DNA of 21,245 bases from Prevotellaceae bacterium (GCA_031284065.1 JAITAP010000010.1:1-21245); one strand, 5' to 3'; positions 7,023 to 13,819 are shown, numbered from the stretch's first letter. Notes: generated by a model from the sequence alone, not told the origin. Made by a program: numbers and translations.

Positions 7023-8143
7023 CTGATTTCAATTTCTTGCTCGCCGGCGATTTTCAACTCGTCGGGGCGAAATTCAACTTGCCGTATGCTGCCGTTTACG
7101 TTGTCCAGCCTGATAAGTTTGCCGGTGGCGCTGCTCTCCGAGCTGTTCGCCACTTTTTCGAAAGTGGAAATACAATCGCGGCTGTGGGTGGTTACAAAAA
7201 CTTGAACATGCAGCAACTTTGCCAGCGTAAAAATAATTTTCCACAGTTTTTCCTGCACGCTGTAGTGCAGCCCGTTTTCAAATTCGTCAACCAGCAAAAA
7301 ACCGCCTTCTACGTTGACCAACGCCAAGATGATGGTCAGTATGCGGTTAATTCCGTCGCCCATGCTTTTCAGGGGGAGCACCTCGGTTGCGTTGGACAAG
7401 CGCACTACCGCGCTTCTTGCTGGAGAATTTTCAACCTTAACAAACGCTATCCTCTCCGCGTGAGGTTCTACTATCCTTAGCGCGTCAACAACGTACTGCT
7501 CTTTTGGGGTCAGCGCGATACTATCGAATAACTCCCCGTTTATCTCTTCGTCAATACTTCCGGTTCTAATGAGCTGAAATTTCGTCTCAGCCGAAAAACT
7601 CTTAGACACATATCTCGGGAAGTCAAGATCTACAGATATAGCGAGATGCCCGTCAACGGTTACCTCAAATTTGATTTTGCTGCCGACCTCTGCGGCATGG
7701 CATTCGTTGGCAGAAAGGTATTTTCCTTTTACGACATTGTTGCCCTGCTCGTTTTTTTGAAGCTCGTCCACATACTTAGCAAACCGTAAGCCAACAGATT
7801 TGCTCGGAAGCGGCTCTGCCGCATGGGAAATATTACCTATTTTACCCTCAATTAGAATGGAACCCCCTGCGCTAAAATCCATAATTCTACCGGAGAAAAG
7901 CGACGATAGCAAGGGAGCGCTGAATCCTACGCTATATTCGGGTTGGCTAAAGTATTCTCCACGTTCTTTCAGTAGCTGCAAAATACAGTATAAATCTCCC
8001 CTGCTCGCGTAAATGGCAATTGCTTCCAAAATGGTTGACTTACCGGTGTTATTTTTCCCCGTAATCAAGTTTACTTGGGCAACGGAATCTATTTTCAGCG
8101 CCTTTAGATTTCGGTAGTTTTTTATGTACAATGAATTTAGCAT
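7019..8143 (-). CDS. AAA15/OLD-like ABC-type ATPase
   Basis: The 374-residue ATPase belongs to the SMC/ABC-like AAA15 group. It starts with MLNSLYIKNYRNLKALKI, the usual RecF/OLD-type opening strand. Walker A is GKNNTGKST (29-37). A signature-like SMGDGINR lies at 260-267, Walker B is FLLVDEFENG with Asp286 and Glu287, and the switch histidine is His320 in VTTHSRDC. The region between (about residues 50-240) lacks a long coiled coil and is shorter than in SMC proteins. No Toprim domain is fused at the C-terminus; that function is supplied by the next gene, which overlaps by four bases. The RhuM gene ends 14 bases upstream. The arrangement resembles split OLD/PARIS-like anti-phage ATPases (inference). 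The gene is more AT-rich than the chromosomal genes around it. Confidence 0.85.
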   Translation of the reverse strand: MLNSLYIKNYRNLKALKIDSVAQVNLITGKNNTGKSTILEAIAIYASRGDLYCILQLLKERGEYFSQPEYSVGFSAPLLSSLFSGRIMDFSAGGSILIEGKIGNISHAAEPLPSKSVGLRFAKYVDELQKNEQGNNVVKGKYLSANECHAAEVGSKIKFEVTVDGHLAISVDLDFPRYVSKSFSAETKFQLIRTGSIDEEINGELFDSIALTPKEQYVVDALRIVEPHAERIAFVKVENSPARSAVVRLSNATEVLPLKSMGDGINRILTIILALVNVEGGFLLVDEFENGLHYSVQEKLWKIIFTLAKLLHVQVFVTTHSRDCISTFEKVANSSESSATGKLIRLDNVNGSIRQVEFRPDELKIAGEQEIEIR

Positions 8144-8157
8144 ATCAACTTATGTTT

Positions 8158-9174
8158 TTATGGTTTTTGCGTATTTTTCACCTCTTTCACCTTTTGCTCC
8201 AGCTCCCTCATATCGTCTTCGTCGGCGTTGCGCTGCTCCAGCTGCTTCCGTGCGCTGTCGAACTGAGCATATACGCCGTCCACGTACTTTTCCATTTGCA
8301 GGCTGCTCACAGAGCCTTTGCCCTGCAATATTGCCTTGTCGTTGAGCAAAATAATCTTGTCCACATTTTCGCGCCAAAACTGCATGGTAACATCTTTCCG
8401 GTCTGCCGCCCGCAGCTCGGCGGTTTCGAGAAACACCACAACAAAGCGGTTCAGCTTGTCCAGCTCCGCCTCGGTCAGGTAGTTTTTGGCAACATAAATA
8501 TCCTGCTTCCGGACTATCTTCCCTTGCCAGCTGGCGAGCGCCATGTTGGGTTGCCCTGCGTTGGCGCGGGAAACGACAAGCTCGGCGGCGGTTTTTCCCG
8601 TAATGGCGTACAGGAGCTTATTTTGCGTTTCGGCAAAGAACATTTGCGTCGCCTTATCGCTTGCGTCGTAATCGCTTGACAAGGCAAACAAGTCGCGGAC
8701 TTTTTGGTAAAAGCGCTTTTCGGAAGCCCTAATATCGCGTATGCGGGCAAGCAGCTCGTCGAAGTAGTCGGGGCGGCCGTCAGGGTTTTTCAGCCGCCGG
8801 TCGTCTATCGCAAAGCCCTTAATCATGTACTCCTTCAGGTTGTGGTTTGCCCACCTCCTGAATTGCGTTCCCCGCCTGCTCCTCACGCGAAACCCAATTG
8901 CCAAAATCATGTCCAAGCTGTAAAACGTAACGCTATAGTTCTTGCCGTCGGCGGCAGTTGTCAAATATTCCTTGACAACTGAATTGGCATTTAATTCATT
9001 CTCCTGCAAAATATTAACGATGTGAAAGCTGATATTTTGCTTTGAGGTGTCAAAAAGTTCCGCCAGCTGCTGCTGGTTCATCCACACGTTGCCGTCCTTT
9101 GCCAACAGCGTAACGGAAGCCCTGCCGTCGTCGGTGTTGTAGATGATAATGTTTGAGGCGTTTGCGTTTGGCAT
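8158..9174 (-). CDS. rhuM: RhuM family protein (COG3943)
   Basis: The 338-residue protein matches the RhuM (virulence-protein) family. The N-terminal region, about residues 1-95, contains a helix-turn-helix-like segment WMNQQQLAELFDTSKQNISFHI followed by VTFYSLDMILAIGFRVRS and FRRWANHNLKEYM. A long C-terminal helical domain contains the segment MFFAETQNKLLYAITGKTAAELV, and a charged coiled-coil tail closes the protein. Family knowledge: RhuM was named from a Salmonella pathogenicity island, and homologues are common in restriction or defence islands; the molecular function is unresolved. Here it leads an apparent operon with the ATPase and Toprim genes, ending 14 bases before the ATPase start. 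Its own promoter (TTTG-N18-TACTTTTA) ends 20 bases upstream of the ATG. Its first 18 codons and promoter region are duplicated at 9826-9906. Confidence 0.85.
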   Translation of the reverse strand: MPNANASNIIIYNTDDGRASVTLLAKDGNVWMNQQQLAELFDTSKQNISFHIVNILQENELNANSVVKEYLTTAADGKNYSVTFYSLDMILAIGFRVRSRRGTQFRRWANHNLKEYMIKGFAIDDRRLKNPDGRPDYFDELLARIRDIRASEKRFYQKVRDLFALSSDYDASDKATQMFFAETQNKLLYAITGKTAAELVVSRANAGQPNMALASWQGKIVRKQDIYVAKNYLTEAELDKLNRFVVVFLETAELRAADRKDVTMQFWRENVDKIILLNDKAILQGKGSVSSLQMEKYVDGVYAQFDSARKQLEQRNADEDDMRELEQKVKEVKNTQKP

Positions 9175-9200
9175 AAGTTACAATTTTTTTCCGTAAAAGT
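9121..9200 (-). repeat. Direct repeat copy A: rhuM codons 1-18 and leader
   Basis: These 80 bases recur in the same orientation at 9826-9906, with about six substitutions and one extra T. The differences cluster in codons 2-4 and just upstream of the ATG. The two copies bracket the PIN/antitoxin module, so recombination between them would delete the module. Confidence 0.85.
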
Positions 9201-9223
9201 ACAAAATTCGACCTGTACCCAAA
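9194..9223 (-). promoter_or_regulatory. Promoter of the RhuM-ATPase-Toprim operon
   Basis: On the minus strand TTTG (9220-9223), then 18 bases, then TACTTTTA (9194-9201), one mismatch from the Bacteroidota TTTG-N19-TAnnTTTG pattern. The -7 element ends 20 bases before the RhuM ATG. The duplicated copy near 9900 has lost both boxes: CACTTTTA replaces the -7, and the sequence diverges before the -33. Confidence 0.5.
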
Positions 9224-9260
9224 ACTTAATCAAGGTAATGATATAGCTTTTGAGTATTGG

Positions 9261-9525
9261 CTACTTGCTCATTGGATGAATGGAAATTCCTTGTATAAAA
9301 TCAAAATCCTTTTTGTTGAATGTTAGCAATTCCATTTTGTACGATAAAGCATAAGCCGCAATTAAACAATCCGGCAGCATAAGCTGTGGCTGACCGGATG
9401 GAAATATCGCATATAAAAGCGTCCTCTTGCTTAAGGCTATCCAATGCTTTTTTAGCATTTTCGTTTCGGCGAAACATCGCAATAACAACAGAGGTATCTA
9501 CCAGATATTTTTTTCGGTTTGCCAT
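9261..9525 (-). pseudogene. Broken VapC-like PIN-domain toxin
   Basis: Two overlapping minus-strand frames together resemble a PIN ribonuclease. Frame one (from ATG 9525) gives MANRKKYLVDTSVVIAMFRR with the first catalytic Asp and continues to AFICDIS. The other frame (ending at 9261) gives PDCLIAAYALSYKMELLTFNKKDF, the usual C-terminal half with further acidic residues. The frames would have to join near 9380-9410. Even when joined, the product would be about 88 residues, against about 130 for a normal VapC; the middle segment with the conserved Glu is missing. The gene therefore has an internal deletion plus a frameshift and should be inactive. The first codons overlap the end of the antitoxin gene by 28 bases, the normal TA arrangement. 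A sequencing or assembly error could explain a frameshift but not the missing middle. Confidence 0.7.
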
Positions 9526-9752
9526 ATATTTTTACGATAACCTGTAATGTCCTCTGCCGTATCGTCTGCCCAAATGCCGTAGCCTTCGGTCAATTTTCCC
9601 GTGCGCCTCGGAGGAACAAATCCCGCTTGAGCAGCAGCGGCATCTTCTTTTTCCTTTGACATAACCCATTGGTATAGCTCGCCAACTAATTTTTTGTCGT
9701 TCAATGCGGCTACCCACGAAATAATGCTGTTTTTTAGCTGTATGGTTTGCAT
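9498..9752 (-). CDS. Antitoxin of the PIN (VapC-like) module
   Basis: The 84-residue protein has an amphipathic N-terminal region (MQTIQLKNSIISWVAALNDKKLVGELYQWV) and an acidic tail containing GYGIWADDTAEDITGYR. This layout is typical of Bacteroidota antitoxins encoded just before PIN-domain toxins. The tail would wrap the toxin (inference). The ATG at 9750-9752 is preferred because a near-perfect promoter ends just upstream; a frame from 9773 would start inside that promoter. The 3' end overlaps the toxin start. The gene is intact although its toxin is broken, so it may persist as a stand-alone repressor or be decaying. Confidence 0.65.
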   Translation of the reverse strand: MQTIQLKNSIISWVAALNDKKLVGELYQWVMSKEKEDAAAAQAGFVPPRRTGKLTEGYGIWADDTAEDITGYRKNIWQTEKNIW

Positions 9753-9770
9753 GATTTTTTTAGATTGATA

Positions 9771-9801
9771 CAAAATTACGATTAATCACTACAAAAACAA
9801 A
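9771..9801 (-). promoter_or_regulatory. Consensus promoter of the PIN/antitoxin module
   Basis: On the minus strand TTTG (9798-9801), exactly 19 bases, then TAATTTTG (9771-9778): a complete match to the Bacteroidota TTTG-N19-TAnnTTTG promoter. The antitoxin ATG (9752) lies 18 bases downstream, so the leader is very short. The palindrome GATTAATC (9780-9787) sits between the two boxes and is a possible autoregulatory operator. Confidence 0.65.
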
Positions 9802-9825
9802 TGCTTCGCTACAATCTCCGCCACA

Positions 9826-9906
9826 CCTGCCGTCGTCGGTGTTGTAGATGATAATGTTTGAGGCGTTTGTGTCTGACATAGCGTACAATTTTTTTTCCGT
9901 AAAAGT
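9826..9906 (-). pseudogene. rhuM 5' fragment (direct repeat copy B)
   Basis: An ATG at 9877-9879 opens a frame whose first 18 codons read MSDTNASNIIIYNTDDGR, against MPNANASNIIIYNTDDGR in the intact RhuM at 9174. Homology stops abruptly after codon 18; the frame runs on through unrelated sequence to a stop at 9760-9762, seven bases before the antitoxin ATG. Homology also covers 27 bases upstream of the ATG. The remnant therefore marks either a second, mostly deleted rhuM copy or the scar of the event that placed the TA module beside rhuM. Codons 5-18 are almost unchanged, suggesting the event is recent or the copies recombine. Confidence 0.8.
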
Positions 9907-10056
9907 GACTTTGTTGCAACGAATAACATGCTAACTATTACATAAAGTCTAATAAACTCTATGGATATTTTTACTCCCCGCCAAGCCCTTTTTGTACGAT
10001 GTTCAATTCCGCAAATTCTACTTTTTATTTTAGTGCATTTCCGACAATTGCTTCTC

Positions 10057-11142
10057 TTACTCAAAAATCAGCGCCACTCCGAATTGCCGGTACAGGGGCA
10101 GCGAGCGGAATTGCCCGTAGGGGTTTAGCCCGTTGTAGTAGCGCACGCCGAGCCCTATTTTTGAGAAGTACCCGCTACGCTTGGGGTTGCAGTAGCGCAC
10201 CCCGACAAAAATGTTGGTGCACAGCCTCTCTTCGACGCTGTTCAACCTTTTTTTAACTTCGTCGTGTTGCTCCAAAAAGTCGCCCAGCTTGCCGGAGTAG
10301 GAAAAAGGGTAGTTGTACCGCTCCCTGCCCCGCAGCTCAACGGAGGCAATGCCCTGAAAGTTGCGCCGCGAGGTGTTGGTCTGGTACTGGTACTGCACGT
10401 ACCACTCAACAGGCCTGTTGGCGGGCAGCACCAGCGACGTGTCGGCCTCTTGGGGCAAAATGTTGTACCATCCGCGCTTGTAGTCGTACACCGCCAGCAG
10501 TCCCAGCCGCAGGGAGTGGTTTCTCCTGAGCGAGCCGTCGGGGTCGTTGAGGGTGAGCGCCAGCTCAAAGTAGTTGTACGATACGTTGACGCGCGTGATG
10601 GACATGGTGTCGTTTTTGCGGTAAATGGTGAGCTCGTCGCCAATGTGCGTGCACTCGTGCTTGAGCGGCGAAAAGCGAACGGCAAAGTTTTTTACCCCCA
10701 TCCACGGCGTTTGCAGCCTGCGCAGAAGCCCCACCTCAGGCAGCCCAAAGCGGTAGGCGGTGTTGATGACGGGCGCGGTGGTGCGCTCAAATATGTCTTC
10801 CCACACGTCTATCATAAAGGGCACGGTAACGCTCAGGCCGTACTTGCCGCCGGCGAAATCGCCCGACCACGTCGGCAAGTCCGCGCCAAGGTTGGCGAAC
10901 AGATAGGGGCGATAGCGTCCGCCCTTGCCTGCCCAATCGTACTCGGGGCTGTTGGTGGCGTAGGCTACCTCGCCGCGCGTAATGGTGGAGTGCATGTCTG
11001 CCCAGAACGGCCGCCCCCAGCGGCTTGTAACGGCAACTCCCCCCCAAAAGCCGACGCCCGCAGCAAGCGAGGAGTCCCGCTCCTCACCGTAGCACGCTGC
11101 GCCTGCAACGCAGCAAAATATGGATAGTACTTTTCGCTTCAT
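10057..11142 (-). CDS. Exported beta-barrel-like outer-membrane protein
   Basis: The 361-residue protein begins with a signal peptide (MKRKVLSIFCCVAGAACYG). It then shows alternating aromatic/hydrophobic strands rich in Tyr, Arg and Gly, such as TRVNVSYNYFELALTL, HSLRLGLLAVYDY and EWYVQYQYQTNTS. It ends in a strand GVALIFE, close to a barrel closing signal although the last residue is Glu, not Phe. This pattern supports an outer-membrane beta-barrel. The KHECTHIGDE block (161-170) recalls the HxxxHxGDE motif I associate with DUF1207-type proteins, but that assignment is weak. The gene starts immediately after the stop of the 63-residue gene, so the two are co-translated. Substrate and function are not recognisable. 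Confidence 0.6.
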   Translation of the reverse strand: MKRKVLSIFCCVAGAACYGEERDSSLAAGVGFWGGVAVTSRWGRPFWADMHSTITRGEVAYATNSPEYDWAGKGGRYRPYLFANLGADLPTWSGDFAGGKYGLSVTVPFMIDVWEDIFERTTAPVINTAYRFGLPEVGLLRRLQTPWMGVKNFAVRFSPLKHECTHIGDELTIYRKNDTMSITRVNVSYNYFELALTLNDPDGSLRRNHSLRLGLLAVYDYKRGWYNILPQEADTSLVLPANRPVEWYVQYQYQTNTSRRNFQGIASVELRGRERYNYPFSYSGKLGDFLEQHDEVKKRLNSVEERLCTNIFVGVRYCNPKRSGYFSKIGLGVRYYNGLNPYGQFRSLPLYRQFGVALIFE

Positions 11143-11334
11143 TTAGTGTTGTTTTTGGCGGGCGGCAAGGGCGCGCGCGTATTCTTCTTCCGGCTTATCT
11201 TTTACCAGCGGCTCGAGCTGCTTGCTTTCGCGGCGGACGTCCTCGCCTACTTCCCGCATACGCGCTTGGAGTTGCTCGTCGGCAGGCTCTTCGTCCCACA
11301 GAAAGCTGTACCTCATATCAACATCTGTACTCAT
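11143..11334 (-). CDS. Small charged protein abutting the outer-membrane protein gene
   Basis: The 63-residue, highly charged protein (MSTDVDMRYSFLWDEEPADEQL...) is predicted to be mostly helical, with no signal peptide or membrane segment. I do not recognise a family. It looks real because its stop codon directly abuts the ATG of the next gene, with no intervening base. The start is ATG 11332-11334; an internal ATG at codon 7 is possible. A cytoplasmic accessory or regulatory role for the downstream exported protein is only a guess. Confidence 0.5.
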   Translation of the reverse strand: MSTDVDMRYSFLWDEEPADEQLQARMREVGEDVRRESKQLEPLVKDKPEEEYARALAARQKQH

Positions 11335-11414
11335 CTTACCATCTTACTTTATATTTTAACACCCGTGTAAAAGTAGCGAAAAAAATCAACCGCCCGCCGC
11401 GCCTTGCTAACGCA

Positions 11415-12644
11415 TTAGCTACTCAGCAGCCAGCTGGCTGCATGTACCTTTCTGATTCCGTCATACACCGGGTTAGCGTCCCAATCGGCAGAAATCAGAT
11501 ATTTTGGGTTTGAATCTCCTATTGCCCTCAGCGGCGCGAGTTCGCGCTCCAGAGTATGCTCGTCCAGCGCCGAGTAAGCCACCTGATAGTAAGAAACATT
11601 CCCTTCGCCGTCTATCGCCACAAAATCTATCTCCTTGTCGCGCAATTTTCCTGCATATACTTCGCGGTTTCGACGGCGGAGCTCCAGATAAACAACATTC
11701 TCGAGCAAATGCCCTCTGTCTTCGCCGGATTTCTTCCCCAGCCGCATTTTTCTGAATCCGGTATCAGCCAGGTAGTATTTGTCAAGCGTTTGCAGCAACT
11801 TTTTCCCTTTTACGTCGTATCGCGGAACCCTGTACAAAAGATAGGCAGAAGACAAATCGTACAAGTATCCGGCAATAGTTTTGGGGTCAAGTACATACCC
11901 ATCATTTTTGAGGGATTTTGATAGCGAGCTGGGTGAAATATACGACCCTACCGAATCGAAAACGAAATCAACAATTTTTTGGAAATTAGATTTATTGTAA
12001 ATACCCCGCCGCCTGAAAATATCTTTTTCGATTATGGCACTCAGTATGCTTCTCAACATGTCATCGGATTGTAGCATAGACGTTTGCGCAAAATCTACGA
12101 CCTGAGGAATGCCTCCGCTGTAAATGAAATTCCCAAAAAGTTCACTTTTTGTAAAGTTTTGGGAATTTGGCGAAGCTTCCTCCTCGTGGCTTATAAAATC
12201 GCAGTACTCTCCAAAGGAGAAAGGCAGGATATTGATTTCGACATGCCGCCCTGTGAGCAAAGTTGCCAGCTCGCTCGAAAGCAGGTAGGCGTTGGAGCCG
12301 GTAACGTACAAATCTACATTTTTTTTGATGTACAGCCCGTCAATGAGCCGCTCAAACTGCGCTACATTTTGCACCTCATCAAGAAAAATATAGTTCATTG
12401 CATCGCCCGCAAGCCGCGCCTTGATGTAGTCGTAAACCGCCTTGTATCCGCCTATGCCCAGCGTATCGGGGTCTTCAAAGTTGTAGAGCTGCACCCGGCT
12501 TTCTCCGGCGCTTTGCCGTATTTCACCGGCAAGCATTTCGAGCAAGGTGGACTTGCCGCTACGCCGCATCCCCGTAACAACTTTGATAATGTGCCGGTCT
12601 TTCCAGTCGCGCAGCCGCTGCATGTATGGTTTTCGTTCTATCAT
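11415..12644 (-). CDS. AAA_14/DUF4143 ATPase with C-terminal nuclease-like domain
   Basis: The 409-residue protein is of the common prokaryotic ATP-binding AAA_14-DUF4143 family. Walker A is GMRRSGKST (25-33). Walker B is YIFLDEVQ (85-92) with Asp89 and Glu90. The sensor segment YVTGSNAYLLS leads to LATLLTGRHVEI (127-136). A winged-helix-like middle follows (IEKDIFRRRGIYN...). The C-terminal DUF4143 part contains LLENVVYLELRRR and KEIDFVAIDGEGNVSYYQVAYS, a PD-(D/E)XK-like arrangement (E...D...Q). Family knowledge: function is largely unknown, and the genes are often found in variable regions. The gene begins six bases after the ribbon-helix-helix gene, so the two form an operon. The C-terminal nuclease activity is inference. 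Confidence 0.85.
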   Translation of the reverse strand: MIERKPYMQRLRDWKDRHIIKVVTGMRRSGKSTLLEMLAGEIRQSAGESRVQLYNFEDPDTLGIGGYKAVYDYIKARLAGDAMNYIFLDEVQNVAQFERLIDGLYIKKNVDLYVTGSNAYLLSSELATLLTGRHVEINILPFSFGEYCDFISHEEEASPNSQNFTKSELFGNFIYSGGIPQVVDFAQTSMLQSDDMLRSILSAIIEKDIFRRRGIYNKSNFQKIVDFVFDSVGSYISPSSLSKSLKNDGYVLDPKTIAGYLYDLSSAYLLYRVPRYDVKGKKLLQTLDKYYLADTGFRKMRLGKKSGEDRGHLLENVVYLELRRRNREVYAGKLRDKEIDFVAIDGEGNVSYYQVAYSALDEHTLERELAPLRAIGDSNPKYLISADWDANPVYDGIRKVHAASWLLSS

Positions 12645-12650
12645 CGTTTT

Positions 12651-12956
12651 TCAACTTTCACTTTTCGCCCACCGGCTCGTTTTTTTATCTAAACGCTTAG
12701 CGGCGGTACGCTGAACTTTCCACTTTTTAGCCAACTCTTTTTTGTAGTCAAAATCATCGGGCAGCTTTATATTATCTAAGCTTAGCGATTTTACGAACGG
12801 GCTGATTTCCAGCTTATCGCTCTCTTCGCTGTTGGTTATCGCCAAAAACATGTTCTCTACCACCTTGCTGATGGAGGTATGGCGTTGCGCAACGTATTCT
12901 TTCATTTTCTCAACAACGCTCTGCTCAATGAGCAAATTTAGCCTGATTGCCGACAT
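12651..12956 (-). CDS. Ribbon-helix-helix protein, DUF6364-like antitoxin
   Basis: The 101-residue protein starts MSAIRLNLLIEQSVVEKMKEYVAQRHTSISKVVENMF, a ribbon-helix-helix pattern: a short beta strand, then two helices, the second with an SISKVVE-type start. It continues with ISPFVKSLS and KLPDDFDYKKELAKK, as in Bacteroidota DUF6364 antitoxins. Such antitoxins bind DNA as dimers and neutralise a toxin with their tail; the usual neighbour is a PIN toxin. Here the downstream partner, six bases away, is the AAA_14/DUF4143 ATPase and no PIN gene is present. The ATG at 12954-12956 is chosen because the consensus promoter lies just upstream; the frame from 13034 would include promoter DNA. The basic C-terminus (KRLDKKTSRWAK) is longer than in relatives I recall. 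Confidence 0.7.
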   Translation of the reverse strand: MSAIRLNLLIEQSVVEKMKEYVAQRHTSISKVVENMFLAITNSEESDKLEISPFVKSLSLDNIKLPDDFDYKKELAKKWKVQRTAAKRLDKKTSRWAKSES

Positions 12957-12985
12957 AGTATTTTTACGTTTAATCGTTATTGTTA

Positions 12986-13021
12986 TGCGCACAAAAATAC
13001 ATGTTTCGTGCGCACGCGCAA
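12986..13021 (-). promoter_or_regulatory. Promoter with operator-like inverted repeat for the RHH-AAA_14 operon
   Basis: On the minus strand TTG (13019-13021), exactly 19 bases, then TATTTTTG (12992-12999), a full -7 match. Inverted 7-base arms TGCGCAC (12986-12992) and GTGCGCA (13008-13014) flank the -7 box with 22 bases between arm centres, about two helical turns. That geometry suits a pair of RHH dimers and would block RNA polymerase, so autorepression by the adjacent RHH protein is likely (inference). The -7 element ends 36 bases before the ATG. Confidence 0.6.
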
Positions 13022-13058
13022 GCAAGCTGCACAACGGATACGCTAACTTATCCTAAAA

Positions 13059-13066
13059 CAAAGATA
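13059..13066 (-). promoter_or_regulatory. Second -7-like element upstream of the RHH gene
   Basis: This reads TATCTTTG on the minus strand, an exact TAnnTTTG match, but no -33 box lies at the right spacing. It is about 100 bases from the RHH start. It may be a weak second promoter or chance. Confidence 0.25.
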
Positions 13067-13157
13067 AAATATCGCCTTGCGGCTCCTCCTGACTTAGCCC
13101 GGCGGGGCTGGCTCCAAGCCTGACAAGGGTTCCAAGCCCTGTCGAGGGGGTTTCCGG

Positions 13158-13793
13158 CTACAGCGTTTTCAGCTGCTTTAGCCATGCCTCCACCTTGCTG
13201 CGGAGCGCCGGCGTGCCCGACAGCTTGTTGTTGAACTCTTCGCCTTGCAGGAGCTGCGCGTGGCGCAACTTTTGCTCAAACAGCGTAAAGAAATCTCCCA
13301 CGTTGCCCTTGTTGGTGGCAAAGGCCGCCACCTTTTTGCCTTTGAAATCGTACTGCTCCAAAAAGGAGAGCGTTGGCGGCGAAATGGTGTGCCGCCACAC
13401 GGGAGAGCCTACCAGAATGAGGTCGTACTCGCTCGCATCGGGGGCGGGAGCTTGCAGCTCGGGCAGCTTGTCGCCCTCCACCTCGCCTTTTGCCTCCAGC
13501 GCACGGATAACCGGTAGCGACGAGTAGGTCTGCGTTGTTTCGATTCTATGCAGCGTTCCGCCCGTTGCCTCCTGTATGAGCGTTGCCACCTCCGCCGTTT
13601 TGCCGCTAAAGGAGTAGTACACAATCAGCGCCCGCCCCAAGTCAACCTTTTCGGGCGGCGCGACCGCCGCCTCCGCCTCCGCCGATGCCTGAGGGTTGCC
13701 GCAGGCTCGCCCGACGGCAAAGACGCATATCAGCGCCGCCAAAGCAGCTATAACTATTGCCCACAGCATAACGTCGAAGTTTCCCGTTTTCAT
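13158..13793 (-). CDS. Membrane-anchored flavodoxin
   Basis: The 211-residue protein has an N-terminal hydrophobic helix (about residues 9-29) followed by an Ala/Pro/Glu-rich linker, then a flavodoxin domain. The FMN phosphate loop is YYSFSGKTAEVA (59-70). The second flavin-contact segment is VGSPVWRHTISPP (128-140), and the core strand KVAAFATNKGNVGDFF follows. Family knowledge: flavodoxins carry one or two electrons to reductases. The helix would tether the domain to the membrane. Whether the domain faces the periplasm or cytoplasm is unclear: few positive residues precede the helix and an Arg-Ala-Cys follows it. The gene is separated by 65 bases of repetitive DNA from the RND gene upstream, and no dedicated partner is visible. 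Confidence 0.8.
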   Translation of the reverse strand: MKTGNFDVMLWAIVIAALAALICVFAVGRACGNPQASAEAEAAVAPPEKVDLGRALIVYYSFSGKTAEVATLIQEATGGTLHRIETTQTYSSLPVIRALEAKGEVEGDKLPELQAPAPDASEYDLILVGSPVWRHTISPPTLSFLEQYDFKGKKVAAFATNKGNVGDFFTLFEQKLRHAQLLQGEEFNNKLSGTPALRSKVEAWLKQLKTL

Positions 13794-13819
13794 TAGGTAT
13801 GCGTTTTTTTTACTCGTTA

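Noticed and set aside
9789..10064. 91-codon minus-strand frame over the rhuM fragment
   Set aside because: Wrong frame relative to the clear rhuM homology and without family features.
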